A DNA stretch of 64,000 nt, from the NCBI RefSeq assembly GCF_027531545.1, contig NZ_JAPZSC010000020.1, forward strand, positions 89,061-153,060, written 5' to 3'. The position numbers and the translations under genes were made by a program. This stretch comes from Silanimonas sp. (lineage in GTDB: Bacteria > Pseudomonadota > Gammaproteobacteria > Xanthomonadales > Xanthomonadaceae). Under the pieces are notes generated by a model that saw only the letters and a list, made by a program, of their open reading frames with translations, was not told the origin of the DNA and did not search any database. Every line of letters begins with the position of its first letter. The stretch's first letter is position 1. Below are positions 52,770 through 61,558 of this stretch, one piece after another.

Positions 52770-54494
52770 TCAGTAGCCCGCCGCCTGCCCGTCCTTGCGG
52801 CTCTCGCTGGCGCCCACCCAGCCGCCGTGCGGGTTCTTCGCGATGGCCTGGTAGCCGCCGTAGGGGCCGTCGGCGAACTCGATGTGGTGGCCGAGGCGCA
52901 TCAGGCCGCGAATGGTCGCGTAGTCGAAACCGGTTTCGAGCTGGACGACGCCGCCATCATTCATCGGCGTCACCGCGCCCACGGGCTCATCGCTACCGTC
53001 ATGGTGCAGGCGCGGCGCGTCGCCGGCTTCCTGCAGGTTCATGCCGAAATCGACGAGGTTCATCACGATCTGCACGTGGCCCTGCGGCTGCATGGCGCCG
53101 CCCATCAGGCCAAAGCTCACCCAGGGCTGGCCGTCCTTGGTGATGAAGGCGGGGATGATGGTGTGGAAGGGCCGCTTGCCCGGGGCGTACTCGTTCGGGT
53201 GGCCAGCTTTCAGCGAGAACTGCTCACCACGGTTCTGGAAGATGAAGCCGAGGCCCGGCGGCGTCATGCCGCTGCCCATGCCTCGGTAGTTGCTCTGGAT
53301 CAACGACACCATCATGCCGCTGCTGTCGGCGGTGGTGAGGTAGATGGTGTCGCCTTCGTCCAGCGAGGGCGGCGTGCCCGGCGCCACCACGGTCTGCGCG
53401 CGGTTCGGATTGATGCGCGCTCGTTGTGTGTCGGCGTACGCGTCGGAGATCAGGCCGGCCACCGGCGCCGGATGGAAGCTCGGGTCGGCGTAGTAGCGCG
53501 CGCGATCGGCGAAGGCGAGCTTCTTGGCTTCCGTCAGCAGGTGCAGATGCTCGGTGCTGCCGAACGCGATCTTGCTGAAGTCGTAGCCTTCGAGGATCTG
53601 CAGCATCTGCAGCGCGGCGATGCCCTGCCCGTTCGGCGGCAGTTCCCACACATCCACGCCGCGGTAGTTGACGCTCGCCGGCTCGACCCATTCGCCCTTG
53701 TGGGCGGCGAAGTCGGCGGCGGCGAGGAAGCCGCCGTTTTCCTTGAAGTAGGCCTCGACGACCTTCGGCAGCTCGCCTTCGTAGAAGCCGGCGCGCCCGT
53801 TCGTGGCGATGCGCTCCAGCGTGCGGGCGAGGTTCTCGTTGGTCCAGCGCTCGCCGGTGCGCGGCGCGCGCCCGTCGAGGGTGAACTGCTCGGTGAAGCC
53901 CGGGAACTGCGACAGGCGCGGCACGGAACGATCCCAGTAGTAGGCGATGGTCTCGTGCACCGGATGGCCGTTGCGTGCGTAGTCGATGGTGGGCTGCAGA
54001 AGATCGGCCATCGGCAGCTTGCCGAAGCGCCCGTGCAGCGCGAACCAGCCGTCCACGGTACCGGGCACCGTCACCGGCAAGGCGCCGTGCGACGGGATCA
54101 GCGCCATCTTCTGTTCGTCGAACCATTCGCGGGTGAGGCCCAGCGGCGAACGGCCCGAGCCGTTGTAGCCGTGCAGCTTCCCGGTCTTCGGGTCCCAGAC
54201 GATGGCGAAGAGATCACCGCCGATGCCGTTGCCGGTGGGTTCCATCAGGCCGATCGCGGCGTTCGCGGCGATGGCGGCATCGACGGCCGTGCCGCCCTTG
54301 CGCATCACCTCGAGCGCGACCTGCGTGGCCAGCGGGTGCGAGGTGGCGGCCATGGCCTGGTTCGAAAACACTTCGGAGCGCGTGGCGAAGTCGCGGCCGG
54401 TAATGCGGTCGGCGGCGGCCGCGTCGGGCGCAGCGAGGGCGGACGAGGCCAGCAGCAGGCCGAGGGCGACGGGGCGAAGGGCGGATCGGGACAC
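52770..54494 (-). CDS. ggt: Gamma-glutamyltransferase
   Basis: MAATSHPLATQVALEVMRKGGTAVDAAIAANAAIGLMEPTGNGIGGDLFAIVWD; DEGDTIYLTTADSSGMMVSLIQSNYRGMGSG. Confidence 0.93.
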   Translation of the reverse strand: MSRSALRPVALGLLLASSALAAPDAAAADRITGRDFATRSEVFSNQAMAATSHPLATQVALEVMRKGGTAVDAAIAANAAIGLMEPTGNGIGGDLFAIVWDPKTGKLHGYNGSGRSPLGLTREWFDEQKMALIPSHGALPVTVPGTVDGWFALHGRFGKLPMADLLQPTIDYARNGHPVHETIAYYWDRSVPRLSQFPGFTEQFTLDGRAPRTGERWTNENLARTLERIATNGRAGFYEGELPKVVEAYFKENGGFLAAADFAAHKGEWVEPASVNYRGVDVWELPPNGQGIAALQMLQILEGYDFSKIAFGSTEHLHLLTEAKKLAFADRARYYADPSFHPAPVAGLISDAYADTQRARINPNRAQTVVAPGTPPSLDEGDTIYLTTADSSGMMVSLIQSNYRGMGSGMTPPGLGFIFQNRGEQFSLKAGHPNEYAPGKRPFHTIIPAFITKDGQPWVSFGLMGGAMQPQGHVQIVMNLVDFGMNLQEAGDAPRLHHDGSDEPVGAVTPMNDGGVVQLETGFDYATIRGLMRLGHHIEFADGPYGGYQAIAKNPHGGWVGASESRKDGQAAGY

Positions 54495-54526
54495 GGTGGG
54501 CTCCGGTGGAACGCGGGAGTCCGACT

Positions 54527-56185
54527 TTACGGCGCGAGCAAGCTCGTGCGGCGGACTTCCCGACAGGGCGCGAGGAGGTCTTCACCCGGCATTCGCGCCG
54601 CCGTCTCCACCCGCATCAGCCCGAGGACGGTGCTGAACAGCACGTCGTGGGTGCGCGGATCGGCGTCCTGCTCCCGAAGGCAGGCGAGTTCGATGCTGTC
54701 GGCCTCGCGCAAGGCCGGCGAGAGCCACAGCCACATCGGCACCTTCAGCTGCTCTTCGGGCGCAATCATCCGCGGCACGCCATGGAGGTAGAGGCCGGAC
54801 TCCCCAAGCGATTCACCATGGTCGGAGAGGTAAATCAGCGCCGTATCGCGCGCGGCAGATTGGCCCTCCAGCCACGCGACCGCATCGGCGACGACCGTGT
54901 CGGTGTAAAGGATGGCGTTGTCGTAGGCGTTGACGATGGTGTCGCGCTCGCAGTCGCCGAGTTCATCGACCTCGCAGACCGGCGTGAAACGCTTGAAGGC
55001 CTCGGGATAACGCGCGTAGCAGGACGGCCCGTGGTTGCCCAGCATTTGCAGCACCACCACCGCATCGCCGGGCATGCGCGCGACCGCGGCATCGAGCTCG
55101 TGCAGCAGCACGCTGTCGAAGCACCGGTTGCCCTCGCAGTGGCCGGGCACGTTCGCTTCGAGGAAGCTCTCGAACGGCAGGCCCTCGCAGATTCCTTTGC
55201 AGCCGGTCTGGTTGTCGCGCCAGAGCGTTGAGACACCGAGGTGGGCGAGCAGATGCAGCAGCGACTCACTGCCGCGGATGGATTCGCGGTCGTAGTCGTG
55301 CAATCCCTGGCTGGAGAACATGCACGGCAGGGACACCTCGGTATTGGTGCCGCAGGCCTCGACGTCGGGGTAGTTCACGCCGTCGAGCGCAGCCAGCCGC
55401 GGCGTCGTTTGCCGGGCGTAGCCGTTGAGGCCCCAGTGGGCCGCATTCACCGTCTCCCCGACGACGATGACGACCAACCGCGGCCGCGCCCCCGCAGGGC
55501 GCTCGATGCGGGCATCGGTCGCGATGATCTGGCGCGGCGCATCCGCTCCGCGCCGCTCGCGCAGGGCTTTGCCGAGGGCGACCATCCAGTTGCCCGGAGC
55601 GATCAAGTGACGCATCGACTTCTCGTTGCGCATCAAGGACGAGAGTGACTGGTAGTTCAGTCCGATCGCCCCTAGGGCGACGACGAAGGCGATGGCGATG
55701 CCGACGGCGTGCATCGCGATCCCCTTCCCCGCGCTGCGCGACGGCGCACGCGTCCACCACACCAGCACGGAGGGCAACAGTCCGTGGAGCATCAAGGCCA
55801 GCAAGAAATCGGGCGTGATGAGCTCGCGGGCTTCCTTCGGTTCGGTGACCAGCACGTTCGCGACCATGTCACGGTCGATATAGACGTGGTAGCGGTCCAT
55901 GTAGAACGCCGCCGCCGCGGTGATGAAGAACACGACGGGCAGCACCACGTTCCGCGTCCAGCGGTTCACCACGAGAAGCAGCAGGCCGGCATGCAGCGCA
56001 GTGATGGCCACGAACATGCCGAGCCCCAGCGCCCACGCGCCGGCGGAGTGGCCGGGCTCGCTCGCGCGGAACGCCGCCCAGAACGAGGCGTTCGACGCGA
56101 GACTGAAGTACAGCGCAGCCAGCAGGGCCAAGGTGCCGCTGCCCACCGTCGGCCGGCGGAAGTCAACGAATGTGCGGACGGACAA
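54527..56185 (-). CDS. eptA: Lipid A phosphoethanolamine transferase, EptA-type
   Basis: DRDMVANVLVTEPKEARELITPDF; VVIVVGETVNAAHWGLNGYARQTTPRL; CGTNTEVSLPCMFSSQG; IYLSDHGESLGESGLYLHG. Confidence 0.9.
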   Translation of the reverse strand: MSVRTFVDFRRPTVGSGTLALLAALYFSLASNASFWAAFRASEPGHSAGAWALGLGMFVAITALHAGLLLLVVNRWTRNVVLPVVFFITAAAAFYMDRYHVYIDRDMVANVLVTEPKEARELITPDFLLALMLHGLLPSVLVWWTRAPSRSAGKGIAMHAVGIAIAFVVALGAIGLNYQSLSSLMRNEKSMRHLIAPGNWMVALGKALRERRGADAPRQIIATDARIERPAGARPRLVVIVVGETVNAAHWGLNGYARQTTPRLAALDGVNYPDVEACGTNTEVSLPCMFSSQGLHDYDRESIRGSESLLHLLAHLGVSTLWRDNQTGCKGICEGLPFESFLEANVPGHCEGNRCFDSVLLHELDAAVARMPGDAVVVLQMLGNHGPSCYARYPEAFKRFTPVCEVDELGDCERDTIVNAYDNAILYTDTVVADAVAWLEGQSAARDTALIYLSDHGESLGESGLYLHGVPRMIAPEEQLKVPMWLWLSPALREADSIELACLREQDADPRTHDVLFSTVLGLMRVETAARMPGEDLLAPCREVRRTSLLAP

Positions 56186-56511
56186 GGTGATTCAACGATG
56201 GCGATGCAAGGGCGCGCAGTGTGCTCCGTTGTTCGCGCGCTTTCGCAAACCTTCCGTTAGTCGATGCTTAATCGCAATGCGAACGCTTCTTCTGCTGCGA
56301 ATTCGTATCGCGCCGAGCGAGGGGACTCATCCATTCGGCAAAGTCGCCGAAGCGCGATGGCCAGCGCGGCGCCGCGCCTTCAGCACGAAATGAATCGCGC
56401 GAGTTCGGTGGACCGCTCGGAGTCGTACATTAGCCCAACGACCGGGGGCTGCCGCGGTGGCGGCCCCGTCGACCGTTCCGCCCATCCACCCCGATCGCGA
56501 GCACTGCCGCC

Positions 56512-57240
56512 ATGAATGCCATGAACCGCCCGAACCTTCCGCTGGTCGTCGTCGCGATCACCCTCGCACTGGCCGGCTGCGGCCCTTCGAACGAGTCCGC
56601 CCCAGCCAGCACACCCACGGCCACGCCCGATGACGCGCCCGCAGAGAGCGTCGCACCGGAGCCGGCATCGGCATTCGTATGGCCCGCCAGCCTCGTGGTG
56701 GTCGGCGACGGCTTCCCGCAATCGGGAGACGCCTGCCGGCGTATCGGCGAAAGCGCCGCCACCGTCAATTGGCTCGATGACAGCGCGAGCCTCGTCGGTT
56801 GCCCGGCGGTCGAGGCGGCAGCGGCGCTCGGCGGCACGGCCGTCGGGGAGGTCGACGGCGTGTTCCTCGTCTCCGTGCCGAACAGCCCGGCCGCTGCCGG
56901 CGATGGCGACGGCCAAGGCGACGCCCTTGTCGAAGGCACGCCCTACCACGCCACGGCGCAAGTCCGCTGCGAGGGCTACAAGGGCGCCGCGCCGGGTTTC
57001 TGCGATGCCGGCGTGGTGCGGGGCCTTGAGACCGGCCCCTACGTCGAGGTGAGCCTGGCCGACGGCCGCCAGCGCACGATCTTCTTCAACCCCGACGGCA
57101 GCTTCCTGACCTTCTCCACGGCGGAAGCAGACGGCACCGCCGCGATGGCGACGGAATCGCGCCGCGAAGGCGACACCACGATCGCCATCCTCGGCACCGA
57201 GCGTTACGAGATCCCTGACGCCTTTGTTCTCGGGGACTGA
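56512..57240 (+). CDS. Hypothetical lipoprotein
   Basis: Signal peptide and lipobox LALAGCG followed by a Pro/Ala/Thr-rich linker. Confidence 0.7.
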   Translation: MNAMNRPNLPLVVVAITLALAGCGPSNESAPASTPTATPDDAPAESVAPEPASAFVWPASLVVVGDGFPQSGDACRRIGESAATVNWLDDSASLVGCPAVEAAAALGGTAVGEVDGVFLVSVPNSPAAAGDGDGQGDALVEGTPYHATAQVRCEGYKGAAPGFCDAGVVRGLETGPYVEVSLADGRQRTIFFNPDGSFLTFSTAEADGTAAMATESRREGDTTIAILGTERYEIPDAFVLGD

Positions 57241-57316
57241 CGCCCATGCGCGTTGCCTTGGTCACGAACGCTGACGCCTTCGGCGGGCGGGAGCGTCGCG
57301 CGAGGCAGCGCCTTGA

Positions 57317-57748
57317 TCAGGAACCGGGGCCCTCGACCGCCCGCTCGCGCTCGATGACGTCGCTGCCGAAGCTCAAGCGCTTCGCGATCGGGCTGCCCGG
57401 GTCGATGACCCGCCAGAACGGCGGCACCGCGTCACGCGCGGCGCCGGCGCACAGGTCTTCCCACGCCGACTCGGCGATCACCCGCAGGTAGATCGCCGTC
57501 GTCACGGGGCAAGTCGCGTCGGCGCGATGACGTCGCGCCAGTTCGTTTCGCAGGCGCACGAGGTTGCGCGTCTCCCCGGACGGAATCGCCATCAGGTAGC
57601 GCGCGAGGATCTCTGGGCTGGCGATGAGCAGGCGGCTGCCGGCGCGGATGCCGGCGAAGTCCGCTTCGGTGGTCACCACGTGGGCCGGCTTCGCCTTGGC
57701 GATGCGCGCCTTCCACGACACGGGTTTGCTCTTCTTGCGCTCAGCCAT
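57317..57748 (-). CDS. MGMT-domain-like small protein
   Basis: MAIPSGETRNLVRLRNELARRHRADATCPVTTAIYLRVIAESAWEDL...PPFWRVIDPGSPIAKRL resembles small MGMT-family proteins. Confidence 0.5.
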   Translation of the reverse strand: MAERKKSKPVSWKARIAKAKPAHVVTTEADFAGIRAGSRLLIASPEILARYLMAIPSGETRNLVRLRNELARRHRADATCPVTTAIYLRVIAESAWEDLCAGAARDAVPPFWRVIDPGSPIAKRLSFGSDVIERERAVEGPGS

Positions 57749-58247
57749 TCGTCGTCGCCTTGCGGGATAGTTCCGCCTCGAGGTCTTCGAACCACGCCGC
57801 GAGGAACGCGTCGGGGTCGAAGAACACGCGGGCCATCAGCCGCGACCAAGGATGCCGCAGGGTGATCCGCTCTTCCACGCGCAGGCGCAGACCCTCGGGC
57901 GTCGGTGTCCATGCCGCCGTCCACGTGCCTTGAAGGCCGCGGTCATCCTCGAACACCAACCGATAGCGGTCGTCGCTCCGTTCGGTCCAGCGGAACCGCA
58001 GCACCCGGCCTCGCGCGTCGGTCTCCGTCCACTCATCCCCTGACACCTCGACGTGGGCGATGTCCCGACGCCAACGCGGCTGGTTCTCGACGGCGTCCAA
58101 CACCTGGCGCAGCGTGGCCACATCGGTGGCAAACACCCGTTCGGCGGCATGGTGGGTGGTGTCTGGCAGGGCCCGCGCCACGAACCACAGCAGGACGGGC
58201 ACGAGGACGAGCAGGGACAGCAGCAAGGTGGTGCGCATCGGCAGCAT
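57741..58247 (-). CDS. Membrane-anchored SRPBCC-like hypothetical protein
   Basis: N-terminal TM; ERVFATDVATLRQVLDAVENQPRWRRDIAHVEVSGDEWTETDARGRVLRFRWTER. Confidence 0.6.
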   Translation of the reverse strand: MLPMRTTLLLSLLVLVPVLLWFVARALPDTTHHAAERVFATDVATLRQVLDAVENQPRWRRDIAHVEVSGDEWTETDARGRVLRFRWTERSDDRYRLVFEDDRGLQGTWTAAWTPTPEGLRLRVEERITLRHPWSRLMARVFFDPDAFLAAWFEDLEAELSRKATTNG

Positions 58248-58975
58248 CGGAGCGGGGCAGGAAGGGGGCTGCGATACGCTCGCACGGCGCGGTCTGCGGC
58301 CCAATAATCGGCGGAATTCCCGAGGAGCATCAGGGACATACCGCGATCGCGTCGGCCTCGAGCACGCTGGCGAACGCCGCCGTGTAGGCCGCGGGTTGCC
58401 ACGCCGGCCACACCACCGAAGCAATCATCCCCGCGGCGAGCACGAGAGCGGCAGCGGAAAAGGTCGAGGTGATGGCGGCAGGACGATGGTGGGCTACGCG
58501 CAGGATCGCGCCCGGCCCTGCGGCGCGCTTCCACGAACATCCTGCGTGCCACGGCCCCCGGAACCCTCCCATGGCGAGCCGAAACAAAGTTCCAAATTGT
58601 CGGGCCGCTAGGACGGGGCTAAAGGCGTTCGGAGCGGTCCCGTCTAGGGGGCAATAGTTCCAAATGGACCCCCGTGACATGGCCAACTGTCGGGCGTTAG
58701 CGAAAAGAAAGTTCCAAACGCCGCGCCGTAGGCGAAAAATGCCGACTAAACGTCGGGATAGACCTCCAGAACGAGCCCACCGGGCGGTCCGCGTGAAATG
58801 CGGGCGCTGCCCCGCCTAGGTCCTAGCCTCTCTGAGTTGAACGCCGCAGTGCCCGATGGCGAGTCGCAGCCCTTGCGATGACGTCACGAGAACCTGCGCG
58901 TGCATGCTGGCCCTGCCCTAGATCAAGCCGGCGCCAGTGGACATCATGCGGCGCGCATAGAGGAATCATCGGACC

Positions 58976-59290
58976 ATGAAAAAGCGCACAGACAAGTCGA
59001 TTCTTGACGCGGGTCTTTACCTTAGCCACATGAACTACTACGCCACCGGCGAAGGTGTCAGGTCCTGTCTTGCGATAGGAGGCACCAAGGAGCGCTCGGA
59101 GACACTACTCAAAGAAAAGCTACCCGATTACTTTCATGCCTTGATTGTCACGGGACTAGCAGAAGCGAACGCAAGCCAAGACATACTGGCGATGATCGAG
59201 TGGTTGCCAGCGAAGGTCCGAGATGCTCTCGCCGAGATGCCACCTGGGACGGCGGAGTACTACTCGGAGTTCCACTACAACCTCGCGTGA
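58976..59290 (+). CDS. Small hypothetical protein in the AT-richer accessory region
   Basis: 104-aa ORF with upstream gagga RBS; MKKRTDKSILDAGLYLSHMNYYATGEGVRSCLAIGG. Confidence 0.6.
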   Translation: MKKRTDKSILDAGLYLSHMNYYATGEGVRSCLAIGGTKERSETLLKEKLPDYFHALIVTGLAEANASQDILAMIEWLPAKVRDALAEMPPGTAEYYSEFHYNLA

Positions 59291-59583
59291 GCGCACACCA
59301 CATAGAGCGGGCGCCATTACGCTAGGTCCGAAATCGGACAAGATGGTCGGTCGCGTTGGCGCGACTGAAGATGCCGAGCTACACAGAGTCGGGGGGACGT
59401 CGCTGAGTAGCAAGTCTCTTTAAGGGCCGCTCGCTCAGTCGAATGGCCGGTGCGGGTCGGCTTGAGCCACCCAGCCGACGAACCAGCAGTCGCTCCCGCC
59501 GGCCTATGCCTCTCGATGGGATCAGGTGCTCAAAGCCAGCGGATAGTGCTGGACATCTGATCTCAGCATCAGAGCCAAAGTGC

Positions 59584-60024
59584 TTAGGCCGATCGGAGCG
59601 TCTCCAGGCGGCGCATCACTTCCTTTTTGCCGAGCTTCCTGAGCTCAACAAGAAAAGCGATAGCCTTGCCCTTGGGCTGAGAGCGTTGAGCTTCCCAGTG
59701 CGAGACGGCTCCGCTACTGACGCCGCAGAGCTGCGCCACATCCGCCTGCGAAAGGCCAAGCCGGACCCGCAGTGAGATGATCCCCTTAGCCGTGATCCGC
59801 TCTCGGGTGGCTGCACCTTTGGCGGCGGGCTGTTCCTTAGCCCCTCGCCCTGTCGAGCGCTTCAGACTGGCGACCTCGCGCTTCAGCGCTTGGACCTCCT
59901 GCTTGAGGTCGGAGAGCAGCTTTTTGTTGCCACGCGTGGCCTTGATCGATCCGTCGAAGAGTGCTTTTGCTTCCTTACGAGCCAGTCGGCGGATTTCAGC
60001 CCTGAGTGCTTCGTAAGCGGACAT
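59584..60024 (-). CDS. XRE-type helix-turn-helix protein with coiled-coil N-terminus
   Basis: ISLRVRLGLSQADVAQLCGVSSGAVSHWEAQRSQPKGKAIAFLVELRKLGKKEV. Confidence 0.8.
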   Translation of the reverse strand: MSAYEALRAEIRRLARKEAKALFDGSIKATRGNKKLLSDLKQEVQALKREVASLKRSTGRGAKEQPAAKGAATRERITAKGIISLRVRLGLSQADVAQLCGVSSGAVSHWEAQRSQPKGKAIAFLVELRKLGKKEVMRRLETLRSA

Positions 60025-60148
60025 CTTGCTGCCTTTCTTTGGTTGAAGCTCGAGGATGCCTGCTCGCGGGCCAACCTGCACTCACTCCTTCTCTCGGGGA
60101 ACTAAAACGAAACCTCCCCAATCCGTCGCACGACGTCCAAAAGCGCTC

Positions 60149-60221
60149 ATTCAACGTGCGAGCTAAACGGCCGGATTAATCGCGAAGCGATTGATTGGTC
60201 CGCTTGAGCGAGTTGTTATGC
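60149..60221 (-). mobile_element. attC-like integron recombination site 1 (73 bp)
   Basis: Minus strand GCATAAC...CTCAAGCGGACC AATCAATCGC-TTC-GCGATTAATCC GGCCGTTTAGCTC...GTTGAAT; R' fits GTTRRRY, stem has bulged bases. Confidence 0.85.
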
Positions 60222-60222
60222 C

Positions 60223-60528
60223 TCAAAGCGGAAGATCCGATATGGGGACGACTCGACACTCTATGGCCGCCGAACTCTCGGCCGAGTCTCTCGACGGATA
60301 GGGAACAAGCACAACGAGCATGAGATCAACTGGCACCCCTCTCGCCCGAGACGAAATGCTCCGAAGCCAGTCTTGTGGCGCAACGGATAGCCGCTTCTCT
60401 GCGGCACGACTTATCTGATAACGCCCGCAAAATGAGCACGAGAAGCTCTTTCGATTCCCCTGATCTGCAAAGGCAAAAACGGCCGGATTGGCACAAAGAA
60501 CGCAGTTTTGCTCTTGATTTGCGCTCAT
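60223..60528 (-). CDS. Small Cys-rich (zinc-ribbon-like) hypothetical cassette protein
   Basis: NCVLCANPAVFAFADQGNRKSFSCSFCGRYQISRAAEKRL; stop codon directly abuts the attC R'' core (TGAGGCATAAC). Confidence 0.6.
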   Translation of the reverse strand: MSANQEQNCVLCANPAVFAFADQGNRKSFSCSFCGRYQISRAAEKRLSVAPQDWLRSISSRARGVPVDLMLVVLVPYPSRDSAESSAAIECRVVPISDLPL

Positions 60529-60535
60529 TTTTGGC

Positions 60536-61456
60536 TCAGCCCCTACGAACGCAGTTGTCTAGATCGCTCCTCGCGTCCTCATGTAAGCGAGCATACTCCG
60601 CCAGCGGAGCATCCTGAGGGATGGCCGCGGTCACTCTCTGATAAGCATCCCAACAGCGAGCGTTGTGCTCGTCCTTGTAGTTGACGCCAACTGCGGAATC
60701 CTGAACAGGCTGATGGGTCGGAGCGTTTTGAATGTGGAAACTTGAGCCCTGCTGGATGATCGACAGCTTGTTCGTGACAGCAATTTTCTCCAACGCATAG
60801 TCCCAAGGCACACTCACAGCGCACGCCGCTACGTTGCCACGCACGCCTTCGTCTGCGGTGAATTGCATACCAGACTCTTGTGCGATAAGGCTCAACAATG
60901 TGCGCAGAGGCACAGAATCAAACTGAAAAGAAACCGTCGTCCCGGAGTAGCCACTCATGTCATGCCCAAGCGGCGCGACGATGCAGTTGCTCGGCGCACT
61001 TGGCTGGCCTGCAATTGGATTGACGAACACCTCTGGCTTATTCGGCGAAACCGCCACTTGGGGCTCGACGACCCCGCTCGTTGGCTCTGCAACGGAGAGG
61101 TTCGAGTCAACCTTATGGGCGTCGATCGGCCGATCGGAACGCGATGAAATGACCGGAATGACAATGCCGGCGACTATTCCGATCGCGCAAATTCCAAGCA
61201 ACATCCAGCCGATGATTCGAGTCTCGGATTGCTTTTGCTCAGCCCCACTAATGCGCGCCTTGACTCTTCCAAGCCATACGTAAAGTGCGCTGCACACAAC
61301 CAAAACCAGCGCCTTGAGAAGAGCAACTGCCCACATGCCCCCCGTGACCTCACGAATGTTCGGAAGCCAACTCGTGATCACCGGCAGAAGACCAAGGATC
61401 TGCCAGGCAGCGACCAGACCTACCAGTACGCGAAGGATTCGAATCATCGTCAGCAT
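60536..61456 (-). CDS. Inner-membrane protein with C-terminal orphan secretin-N/STN-like domain
   Basis: About three N-terminal TM helices; VSFQFDSVPLRTLLSLIAQESGMQFTADEGVRGNVAACAVSVPWDYALEKIAVTNKLSIIQQGSSFHIQ resembles the PilQ/secretin STN module; RBS ggGAGttcacggcATG. Confidence 0.65.
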   Translation of the reverse strand: MLTMIRILRVLVGLVAAWQILGLLPVITSWLPNIREVTGGMWAVALLKALVLVVCSALYVWLGRVKARISGAEQKQSETRIIGWMLLGICAIGIVAGIVIPVISSRSDRPIDAHKVDSNLSVAEPTSGVVEPQVAVSPNKPEVFVNPIAGQPSAPSNCIVAPLGHDMSGYSGTTVSFQFDSVPLRTLLSLIAQESGMQFTADEGVRGNVAACAVSVPWDYALEKIAVTNKLSIIQQGSSFHIQNAPTHQPVQDSAVGVNYKDEHNARCWDAYQRVTAAIPQDAPLAEYARLHEDARSDLDNCVRRG

Positions 61457-61476
61457 GCCGTGAACTCCCTTTTGCG

Positions 61477-61549
61477 GCCTAAGGTTTGAGCTAAGCGGCC
61501 ACATCAATCGCGAAGCGATTAACTGGTCCGCTTGAGCGAATAGTCAGCT
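61477..61549 (-). mobile_element. attC-like integron recombination site 2 (73 bp), degenerate cores
   Basis: Minus strand AGCTGAC TATTCG CTCAAGCGGACC AGTTAATCGC-TTC-GCGATTGATGT GGCCGCTTAGCTC AAAC CTTAGGC; stem-loop closely matches site 1. Confidence 0.8.
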
Positions 61550-61558
61550 CTGAACTCC

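Noticed and set aside
54527-56185. Mobile colistin-resistance (mcr) gene
   Set aside because: EptA family motifs only; no mobile element flanks it and GC matches the backbone
58584-58730. Additional attC sites around the GTTCCAAA motifs
   Set aside because: A hairpin is present but no paired RYYYAAC / GTTRRRY cores at suitable spacing were found
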